DNA of 11,547 nucleotides, taken from the NCBI GenBank assembly GCA_024404655.1, contig JAKSPR010000055.1, positions 1-11,547 on the forward strand. Reading direction: 5' to 3'. Shown here piece by piece: positions 6,805 to 11,547 of the stretch (its first letter is position 1; every line of letters begins with the position of its first letter). The notes beneath the pieces were generated by a model. That model made no database searches and was not told the origin of the DNA. It was given only the letters and a program-made list of their open reading frames with translations. This DNA comes from Clostridia bacterium (GTDB taxonomy: Bacteria > Bacillota > Clostridia > Oscillospirales > CAG-272). A program made the position numbers and the translations under genes.

Positions 6805-7500
6805 ATGCCCTCCCATAAATTTCCCCTCGTCGGTATCACGCCCCAGTACAATATGGAAAACAACTCCATCTGGCTCCCTCCCCGCTATACTTCCGCCCTT
6901 CTGAACGTCGGCCTGATCCCCGTCATCATGGAACAGACTGCAGACCCGGAAATCCTTGCGGATCTCGTTTCCCGCCTCGATGGTATCCTGTTCTCCGGCG
7001 GTCCCGATATCCATCCGAAATATTACGGCGAGGATGTCCACCCCGACTGCGGCACCATTGCCGATGCCCGCGATACGTTTGAGCTTGCCATTTACCGCGA
7101 GACCATGAAGCGGAACCTTCCCACACTCGGAATCTGCCGCGGTATTCAGTTTCTGAATGTCGCAGAGGGAGGCCCTCTTTATCAGCACGTTCCCGGTCAT
7201 TCCGACGGCGTGCGCCATACCGTGAAGATCAAGGCAAACTCTCTCCTTGCAAAGATCACCGGTATGACAGAGACGGAAACCAACAGCTATCACCATCAGA
7301 CGGTCAAAACACCCGCTCCCGCCTGTGTCGTCACCGCGGCTGCAGAGGACGGCTCTGTCGAAGCGCTGGAAAAGACAGATGCTGTGAATTTCTGGCTCGG
7401 TGTTCAGTGGCATCCGGAACTCATGCAGACAGAAGAATCTGCTATCCGTCTGTTCCGTGCATTCGGCGACGCCTGCCGGGAGTATATGGAAAAGAAATAA
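6805..7500 (+). CDS. Class I glutamine amidotransferase-like gamma-glutamyl hydrolase (peptidase C26 family)
   Basis: 231 residues, a single-domain class I amidotransferase fold. The nucleophile elbow is LGICRGIQFLNVA with C111. The other triad residues are H203 and E205 in VQWHPE. The SGGPDIHP segment (64-71) and SYHHQTVK (161-168) place it in the PuuD-like C26 group, which cleaves gamma-glutamyl bonds such as gamma-glutamyl-GABA in polyamine breakdown; folate gamma-glutamyl hydrolases are relatives. There is no signal peptide, so it is cytoplasmic. ATG 6805 follows AAAGGAA at 6789-6795. A small oddity is AEGGPLYQ where the family usually reads A-x-GGTLYQ. No other polyamine-catabolism gene is nearby, so the substrate stays open. 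Confidence 0.9.
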   Translation: MPSHKFPLVGITPQYNMENNSIWLPPRYTSALLNVGLIPVIMEQTADPEILADLVSRLDGILFSGGPDIHPKYYGEDVHPDCGTIADARDTFELAIYRETMKRNLPTLGICRGIQFLNVAEGGPLYQHVPGHSDGVRHTVKIKANSLLAKITGMTETETNSYHHQTVKTPAPACVVTAAAEDGSVEALEKTDAVNFWLGVQWHPELMQTEESAIRLFRAFGDACREYMEKK

Positions 7501-7504
7501 GAAC

Positions 7505-7533
7505 CCCGGATGAAGTTTTCGTAAACTATCGGG
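7505..7533 (+). terminator. Possible weak terminator hairpin after the C26 hydrolase gene
   Basis: Nested stem CCCG-(G)-AT-(GA)-AGTTT / AAACT-AT-CGGG with a 4-base TCGT loop, starting 4 bases after the stop codon. It lacks a U-tract (the following bases are AGAATACTTT), so termination would be inefficient. It ends 8 bases before the -35 box of the next promoter. Confidence 0.4.
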
Positions 7534-7541
7534 AGAATACT

Positions 7542-7570
7542 TTGACAGAACCGGAGAAATCATGTATAAT
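7542..7570 (+). promoter_or_regulatory. Perfect-consensus sigma-A promoter
   Basis: TTGACA (7542-7547) and TATAAT (7565-7570) with a 17-base spacer match the housekeeping consensus at every position. Transcription should start at about 7577, giving a leader of about 45 bases before the lipoprotein gene. No operator-like repeat is evident around it, so strong constitutive expression is the simplest reading. Confidence 0.92.
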
Positions 7571-7621
7571 ACAGTCAAAGAATCACCGAATGTTCCATCA
7601 CAGAAAGGATCGTTGCCCATC

Positions 7622-8863
7622 ATGAATCATCGCAGACTGCTTTGTTTGCTTTTAATACTGACAGCCGTGCTCCTGTGTACCGCCTGCAAAGACCGGAATC
7701 TCCCGCCGGAGGATACACAGCCGACCATCGCCGATACCCAGAGTGAAACGGAAGCGGAAACGGAAACCGATGCTCCCGAAACGGAGACACAGCCCGTCGA
7801 GACCGAAGCTCCCGTCACCGAGGCACCCCAGACCGAGGCTCCCGAAACGGAAGCTCCGGAACCTGCTGTCGATCCCACGATCATCGACGACGGAAAATCC
7901 GCATTGTCCGTCATTCCTGCCGCAGCCGGAACGTATGTCAACCCCCTGTCCGGCCGTGTCTGTGAGCAGGCACAGGCAGAACGCAGACCCGCTGCCATCA
8001 TGCTCAATAATATCGGCGTCGCTCTGCCCCAGCAGAATATCGCCGCAGCCGATGTTCTTTATGAATGTGAGGTCGAGGGCGGTCTCACCCGGCTTATGGG
8101 CGTGTTCAACGACTGGTCCAAGCTGGTTGCCATCGGCTCCATCCGTTCCTCCCGTGAATATTACATCGACTTTGCGGCAAACCATGACGCCATTTACGTC
8201 CACGCCGGCGGCAGCGATGAGGCTTATGTCAATCTGAAGGGCCGCGGCATCAACAATATCGACGGTGTCAACGGCGGCGCAGTGACTGCATACTTCTATC
8301 GTGATCCCGTCAGACGCCAGACCATGAGCCTGGAACATACCCTCGTCATGGACGGTGCAAAGCTCGATGAGGCCATCGCGTTCAAGAAATACCGCACGAC
8401 TTACGCAAAGGATTTTGCAAATCCCCTGAATTTTGTCGGTCCGGAGCAGATTCTGACCCTTGCAGACGGCGCAAAATGCGAGTCTTTCACCTGTGCGTTC
8501 GGCGCACATAAGACCTCTTTTGTCTATGACGCCAAGTCCGGAAAATACCTGCGCTGGCAGAACGGAAACAAACATATTGACGGTGTGACAGGCGATCAGA
8601 TCGGCTATGAAAATGTCGTGGTCCTGTTCTGTACCTACACCAGAACCAACGATGAGAAGAACCACATCCTTGTGTCTGACACCGGCAGCGGAACAGGCTA
8701 TCTCATGATCGGCGGCAAATACGTCTCCATCCAGTGGAGCAAGGCGACCGGAGATTCGCAGGTCAAGCTGACTTACCCCGGCGGCCGCGCCGTGTATCTG
8801 ACCCCCGGCAAGACCAATTTTGAGATCGTCCGCGCATCGACCAGCGTGACGATTGACGCATAA
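7622..8863 (+). CDS. DUF3048 (YerB-type) lipoprotein
   Basis: 413 residues. A short basic N-terminus and hydrophobic core (MNHRRLLCLLLILTAVLL) lead to C22, the predicted lipidated cysteine, in a lipobox reading C-T-A-C; the -3 position is Cys rather than the usual Leu. Then comes a Thr/Glu/Pro-rich spacer (about 30-85) that should hold the domain away from the membrane. The DUF3048 domain runs from about 105 to the end: NPLSG (107-111), RPAAIMLNN (122-130), ADVLYECEVEGGLTRLMGVF, IGSIRSSREYYID and AIYVHAGGSDEAY are its recognisable blocks. B. subtilis YerB is the known relative; no biochemical function is established that I can name. ATG 7622 was chosen because AAAGGAT precedes it and an upstream in-frame ATG (7562) overlaps the -10 box. 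It is probably co-transcribed with the next gene, 22 bases on. Confidence 0.93.
   Translation: MNHRRLLCLLLILTAVLLCTACKDRNLPPEDTQPTIADTQSETEAETETDAPETETQPVETEAPVTEAPQTEAPETEAPEPAVDPTIIDDGKSALSVIPAAAGTYVNPLSGRVCEQAQAERRPAAIMLNNIGVALPQQNIAAADVLYECEVEGGLTRLMGVFNDWSKLVAIGSIRSSREYYIDFAANHDAIYVHAGGSDEAYVNLKGRGINNIDGVNGGAVTAYFYRDPVRRQTMSLEHTLVMDGAKLDEAIAFKKYRTTYAKDFANPLNFVGPEQILTLADGAKCESFTCAFGAHKTSFVYDAKSGKYLRWQNGNKHIDGVTGDQIGYENVVVLFCTYTRTNDEKNHILVSDTGSGTGYLMIGGKYVSIQWSKATGDSQVKLTYPGGRAVYLTPGKTNFEIVRASTSVTIDA
7799..7858 (+). repeat. Four tandem 15-base repeats coding for xTEAP
   Basis: Four consecutive 15-base units encode ETEAP, VTEAP, QTEAP, ETEAP (residues 60-79 of the DUF3048 lipoprotein). The units differ at third positions (GAA/GAG, GCT/GCA, ACC/ACG), so selection seems to act on the peptide rather than on the DNA. 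Upstream sequence (7744-7798) is a looser version rich in ETE codons. Such repeats can change copy number by slippage. Confidence 0.85.
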
Positions 8864-8885
8864 AAAGGGCAAAGGAGCGTATACG

Positions 8886-10274
8886 ATGAAACCCGTCAAT
8901 TCCTGGAATTTTACCCCTTATGCTCCGCTTGACCGCCCGGAGCGGCTGACGGAGCCCTATATCTGCCGCATCGCCCCCGGCATGACCACCGTGGATTTTG
9001 ATTTCATCGACCCCGGAGCCAAGCCGAAGACCACCCATACCCTGTACTATCGCACTCGCGGGACAGGGGAGTACAAGGCGCTGGAGCTGGACAAGGAAAT
9101 GCACGGTCAGCTCTACGGCCTGCGCAACCGCACCGATTATGAGTTTTATGTGGAGCGCGATACGGACGGCGTGCGCAGCGCTGTGCGGCTCGCCCGTACC
9201 TCTGTCGTTCCCGGCAAGGTCGTCAACTACCTGCATCCGGAAGACCCGTTCTATGGTTTCTCCGGGCAGTATCTCTGCTCGCCCAGTCTCATCCGCCTGC
9301 CGGGCGGACGGCTGATCTCCTCCATGGATGTCTTTGAAGGCAATAAACCGCAGAATCTGACGATTCTGTTTTCCTCCGATGATGACGGGAAATCATGGCA
9401 GTACCTGACCGAGCTTTTTCCCTGTTTCTGGGGGGAGATGTTTTACGAAAACGGACGGCTTTACATGCTGGCTGTTTCCGATGAATACGGAGATCTGCTC
9501 ATCGGCGCCTCCGACAATGAGGGCAGGGACTGGACGCTGCCGACGGTTCTGTTCCGCGGCTCTTCCAGCTGTATCGAGCGCGGACTGCACCGGGCTCCCA
9601 TGCGCCTCACCCGCCATGCGGGACGGCTGTGGACCGATGTGGAATACGGCGCCTGGGCAAAGCAGGAGATGAACAATGCCGTTCTCTCCGCACCCGAGGG
9701 TTGTGCAGACTACACCGACCCCGCCGTCTGGTCCATGACCTCCTTCTGGCGTCATAACGACCATAAAAACGAAGAAGGTCTGAATCCCGCCTGTGTGGGC
9801 GGTATTGAGGGGAATGTGGTTGCCGCTCCCGACGGCAGTCTTTATGATTTCCTGCGCTATGAAAACGGCAAGTGCCTGCTGCTCCGCATTGACCCCGATC
9901 AGCCGGAGGGAGAACTCACTTATGCCGGCGTCGTTCCCATGGAAATCAACGCATCCAAGTTTGAGATCTGCTTTGATGAGGAAAGCGGGGACTATTTCGC
10001 CCTCTGCTCCCGCCGCGTGACGGAAGGGAATCCCACCAACCGCAATCTTCTGTCCCTGTTCCGCTCCCATGATTTAAGAGAATGGCGCTGCACCGCGGAT
10101 ATTCTCGATGCCAAAGCGCTTGACCCGCAGATCGTCGGCTTCCAGTACGTTTCGTTCCTCATTGAGGGTGACGACATTCTGTTCCTCTCCCGCACCGCCT
10201 ACGGAAAACCCCATAATTTCCATGACAGCAATTATCAGACCTTCCACCGCATCACAGGATTCAGAGACCTGTGA
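8886..10274 (+). CDS. Sialidase-fold (BNR/Asp-box) beta-propeller protein with N-terminal fibronectin III-like domain
   Basis: 462 residues with no signal peptide or membrane segment, hence probably cytoplasmic. Residues about 20-108 look like an Ig/fibronectin III-type beta sandwich. The rest fits a sialidase-superfamily propeller. Asp-boxes (S-x-D-x-G-x-x-W) are seen at SDDDGKSW (164-171) and, with Asn for Asp, at SDNEGRDW (209-216); SHDLREW (394-400) is a degenerate one. SPSLIRLPGGRLI (132-144) corresponds in position to the Arg-Ile-Pro region of sialidases, and GIEGNVVAAPDG (306-317) to the conserved Glu segment. A full set of sialidase catalytic residues cannot be confirmed, so enzyme activity and substrate are unknown. 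ATG 8886 has AAAGGAG (8872-8878) at good spacing; a TTG at 8853 in frame overlaps the previous gene and lacks a site. Co-transcribed with the DUF3048 lipoprotein gene and followed by a terminator. Confidence 0.8.
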   Translation: MKPVNSWNFTPYAPLDRPERLTEPYICRIAPGMTTVDFDFIDPGAKPKTTHTLYYRTRGTGEYKALELDKEMHGQLYGLRNRTDYEFYVERDTDGVRSAVRLARTSVVPGKVVNYLHPEDPFYGFSGQYLCSPSLIRLPGGRLISSMDVFEGNKPQNLTILFSSDDDGKSWQYLTELFPCFWGEMFYENGRLYMLAVSDEYGDLLIGASDNEGRDWTLPTVLFRGSSSCIERGLHRAPMRLTRHAGRLWTDVEYGAWAKQEMNNAVLSAPEGCADYTDPAVWSMTSFWRHNDHKNEEGLNPACVGGIEGNVVAAPDGSLYDFLRYENGKCLLLRIDPDQPEGELTYAGVVPMEINASKFEICFDEESGDYFALCSRRVTEGNPTNRNLLSLFRSHDLREWRCTADILDAKALDPQIVGFQYVSFLIEGDDILFLSRTAYGKPHNFHDSNYQTFHRITGFRDL

Positions 10275-10299
10275 ATTTGATAAAGTTCATCCCACCCAT

Positions 10300-10340
10300 C
10301 AGCCGACACGCCGCCAAACGCTGTCGGCTGTTTCTCTGTT
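10300..10340 (+). terminator. Intrinsic terminator of the lipoprotein/sialidase-fold operon
   Basis: CAGCCGACA (10300-10308) pairs perfectly with TGTCGGCTG (10322-10330) over a 13-base loop, followed by TTTCTCTGTT. It begins 26 bases after the stop codon and separates this operon from the lysine-regulated unit. Confidence 0.82.
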
Positions 10341-10395
10341 CCTATAGAAAAGGTCCGAATTTTTGACAAAAAATGAACTTTTTGCAGATTACCTA

Positions 10396-10424
10396 TTGAT
10401 ATTTTCCTCTGATTGTGGTATGAT
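10396..10424 (+). promoter_or_regulatory. Sigma-A extended -10 promoter of the lysine-regulated transporter
   Basis: TTGATA (10396-10401) and TATGAT (10419-10424) with a 17-base spacer, plus TG at 10416-10417 giving an extended -10. The start site would be near 10431, so the transcript carries a leader of about 330 bases containing the riboswitch. A TTGACA at 10363-10368 has no fitting -10 partner. Confidence 0.82.
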
Positions 10425-10456
10425 AATCCCATCAACAGAATACCGCAGTTTGGTTT

Positions 10457-10630
10457 CAAACTGGTAGAGGAGCAGAACAGAAAAGTACCGCCGCAAAGAA
10501 AAAAGACCAGGTGCAGGCGGCGGGAAAGGATGTTTTGCCGAAGGAACTCACCCGTGCCTGAGGATGCGTTTCTGGGGTACTGCAGAAGATGCCGTACACT
10601 GTCACAGCAATGTGGAGCGCTATCACTTTG
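10457..10630 (+). promoter_or_regulatory. Lysine riboswitch (L box) aptamer
   Basis: The leader matches the conserved lysine aptamer. The core blocks appear in order: GGTAGAGGAGCAG, then AAAGTA, GGGAAAGG, TTTGCCGAAGGAAC, TTTCTGGGGT, ACTGTCAC and TGTGGAGCGCTATC. Helices can be drawn. P1 is 10457-10467 with 10620-10630 (11 positions, one C-C mismatch). The distal P2 stem is CCGCCGC (10488-10494) with GCGGCGG (10517-10523). P3 is AGGAAC with GTTTCT. P4 is GTAC-GCA with TGC-GTAC. P5 is CACA/TGTG closed by a GCAA tetraloop (10603-10614). Loop 2 CAGGTGC and loop 3 GTGCCTG are complementary (two G-U), matching the known L2-L3 kissing interaction. It senses L-lysine and sits between the promoter and an NhaC-type transporter gene. 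Confidence 0.95.
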
Positions 10631-10689
10631 GCAGACGGCAGGAAACCCTCCCGCGGGATATCATGGGAGAAAACCGGAAACCGTTTCAG

Positions 10690-10730
10690 CCGCTGGATGT
10701 GCGCACACCGCACATTCGGCGGTTTTCTTT
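10690..10730 (+). terminator. Riboswitch expression platform: regulated intrinsic terminator
   Basis: A 14-bp stem pairs 10690-10703 (CCGCTGGATGTGCG) with 10709-10722 (CGCACATTCGGCGG), with two G-U pairs and a 5-base CACAC loop. It is followed by TTTTCTTT (10723-10730). Lying between the lysine aptamer and the ATG, it is the likely OFF state when lysine is bound. A competing antiterminator is visible: CAG-a-CGGC-ag-GAAAC (10632-10646) can pair with GTTTC-a-GCCG-CTG (10683-10695), which would occupy six bases of the terminator's 5' arm. A further hairpin CTCCC/GGGAG (10648-10652 and 10665-10669) fits inside the antiterminator. The switching scheme is inferred from base complementarity only. 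Confidence 0.85.
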
Positions 10731-10763
10731 GTGTCAATTTCATATTACTTTGGAGGTTTTCCC

Positions 10764-11547
10764 ATGCTGATGAAAAAACGGCTTCCCCTGTTTCTTCTCA
10801 TCGTGACCCTCATCCTCTCCCTTGCCATGATTCCCGCGTTTGCGGAAGGCGAGACAGAGGACGCTGCAGCTCCGGCAGCAGGCTTTGACGCCGATGCACT
10901 GGACGCAGACACGATGACCTATGAACAAGCCCTTGCGCTTGTTGAGTATGCAGACTCCCTTGACGATGAAGCCGAGGATTTCTGCGACACCTACGGCGAC
11001 CTGCTCGACCGTGCGGATTTCATTATCAATAAGAATGAGATCCCCGCATACAGCACATGGCTCGCTCTGCTCCCCCCGATCATCGCAATCGCCCTTGCCC
11101 TGATCACAAAAGAGGTTTATTCCTCTCTGTTTGTCGGTATTCTGGTGGGCGGCCTCATCTATACCAATTTCCATCCGCTTGCAACCCTGGACCACATCTT
11201 CCCGGACGGCATGATCGCACAGCTTTCCGATGCGTATAATGTCGGTATTCTGATCTTCCTGGTCATCCTCGGCGCTATGGTCATCTTAATGAACCGCGCA
11301 GGCGGCTCCGCAGCATTCGGACGCTGGGCTTCCACCCACATCAAGTCCCGTGCAGGTGCGCAGCTTGCTACCATCGTCCTTGGTGTCCTCATCTTCATCG
11401 ACGACTATTTCAACTGTCTGACCGTCGGTTCCGTCATGCGTCCCGTTGCCGACAAGCACCAGATTTCCCGTGCAAAGCTGGCATACATCATCGACGCAAC
11501 CGCAGCGCCTGTCTGTATCATCGCGCCGATTTCCTCCTGGGCAGCAG
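10764..11547 (+). CDS. NhaC-superfamily transporter, probable lysine transporter (3' end outside window)
   Basis: 261 codons are present and the frame is open at the window end. Membrane segments of the NhaC Na+/H+ antiporter superfamily begin at about residue 96: LALLPPIIAIALALI, then LFVGILVGGLIY, VGILIFLVILGAMVILM, and the signature region LIFIDDYFNCLTVGSVMRPV (209-228, with D213-D214) leading to AKLAYIIDATAAPVCIIAPISSW. Upstream of these lies something unusual: a Sec-type signal peptide (KKR, hydrophobic 7-23, predicted cleavage after AFA at 27) and an extracytoplasmic segment 28-93 with 21 Asp/Glu against 2 Lys/Arg. ATG 10764 has TTGGAGG (10750-10756) in front. Because a lysine riboswitch controls it, lysine uptake is more likely than sodium export; an NhaC-type lysine transporter (LysW) has been proposed from comparative genomics of such riboswitches. 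Whether the signal peptide is cut or stays as a first helix is unknown. Confidence 0.9.
   Translation, partial: MLMKKRLPLFLLIVTLILSLAMIPAFAEGETEDAAAPAAGFDADALDADTMTYEQALALVEYADSLDDEAEDFCDTYGDLLDRADFIINKNEIPAYSTWLALLPPIIAIALALITKEVYSSLFVGILVGGLIYTNFHPLATLDHIFPDGMIAQLSDAYNVGILIFLVILGAMVILMNRAGGSAAFGRWASTHIKSRAGAQLATIVLGVLIFIDDYFNCLTVGSVMRPVADKHQISRAKLAYIIDATAAPVCIIAPISSWAA

Noticed and set aside
7562..7621. Earlier in-frame ATG that would extend the DUF3048 lipoprotein by 20 residues
   Set aside because: The ATG overlaps the -10 box and lies upstream of the expected transcription start; the signal peptide also fits the start at 7622.
8853..8885. TTG start 11 codons upstream for the sialidase-fold gene
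   Set aside because: It overlaps the previous gene and has no ribosome binding site, whereas ATG 8886 has AAAGGAG at proper distance.
7652..8899. 415-codon open frame on the - strand across the DUF3048 gene
   Set aside because: Shadow of a well-recognised lipoprotein gene; no start signal or family match.
10363..10391. TTGACA as a second promoter for the lysine-regulated gene
   Set aside because: No -10-like hexamer at 16-18 bases; the pair at 10396/10419 is much better and includes a TGn extension.
1..11547. CRISPR arrays, tRNA or rRNA genes, prophage, defence or toxin-antitoxin loci
   Set aside because: No spaced direct repeats, no tRNA- or rRNA-like sequence, and no recombinase, nuclease or toxin-like protein found. 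All gene-free stretches are explained by promoters, terminators or the riboswitch.

Overview
The window is a gene-dense stretch in which every supported gene lies on the + strand. It suggests a Gram-positive-type member of the Firmicutes, most likely class Clostridia and possibly the Oscillospirales/Ruminococcaceae side. The reasons are strong AGGAGG-type ribosome binding sites, sigma-A promoters with 17-base spacers, a DivIVA-type coiled-coil protein, a YerB/DUF3048 lipoprotein, and a lysine riboswitch ahead of an NhaC-type transporter. The coding sequence is G/C-rich by eye. This placement is inference; no rRNA or marker tree is available.

Layout. (1) 2-4150: a run of housekeeping and envelope genes, made of a 5'-truncated aspartyl-tRNA synthetase (aspS), an RluA-family pseudouridine synthase and an Lnt/nitrilase-fold membrane protein. 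The last two overlap. A long hairpin without a U-tract sits between the first two. (2) 4175-4599: a complete monocistronic unit with promoter, ribosomal protein L28 (rpmB, zinc-ribbon form) and terminator. (3) 4620-6761: a strong extended -10 promoter, a DivIVA-like coiled-coil protein, a Gfo/Idh/MocA oxidoreductase and a near-perfect terminator. (4) 6805-7533: a class I glutamine amidotransferase-like hydrolase (peptidase C26) with no visible promoter of its own. (5) 7542-10340: a perfect-consensus promoter driving a DUF3048 lipoprotein and a cytoplasmic sialidase-fold (BNR/Asp-box) protein, closed by a terminator. (6) 10396-11547: a promoter, a lysine riboswitch with an intrinsic terminator as expression platform, and the start of an NhaC-superfamily transporter that carries an unusual N-terminal signal peptide and a very acidic extracytoplasmic segment.

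How the genes relate. The best-supported regulatory logic is at the right end: the riboswitch should shut off the NhaC-type protein when lysine is abundant, which points to lysine uptake rather than sodium homeostasis. The DUF3048 protein is a lipoprotein, the substrate class on which an Lnt enzyme would act, but nothing else links those two genes. Most of the window is ordinary core genome. I found no CRISPR array, insertion sequence, phage gene, tRNA, rRNA or toxin-antitoxin pair, and no clear new multi-gene system. The items most worth a second look are the riboswitch/transporter architecture, the altered Cys-Phe-Asp active-site motif in the Lnt-like protein, and the lipoprotein/sialidase-fold pair.
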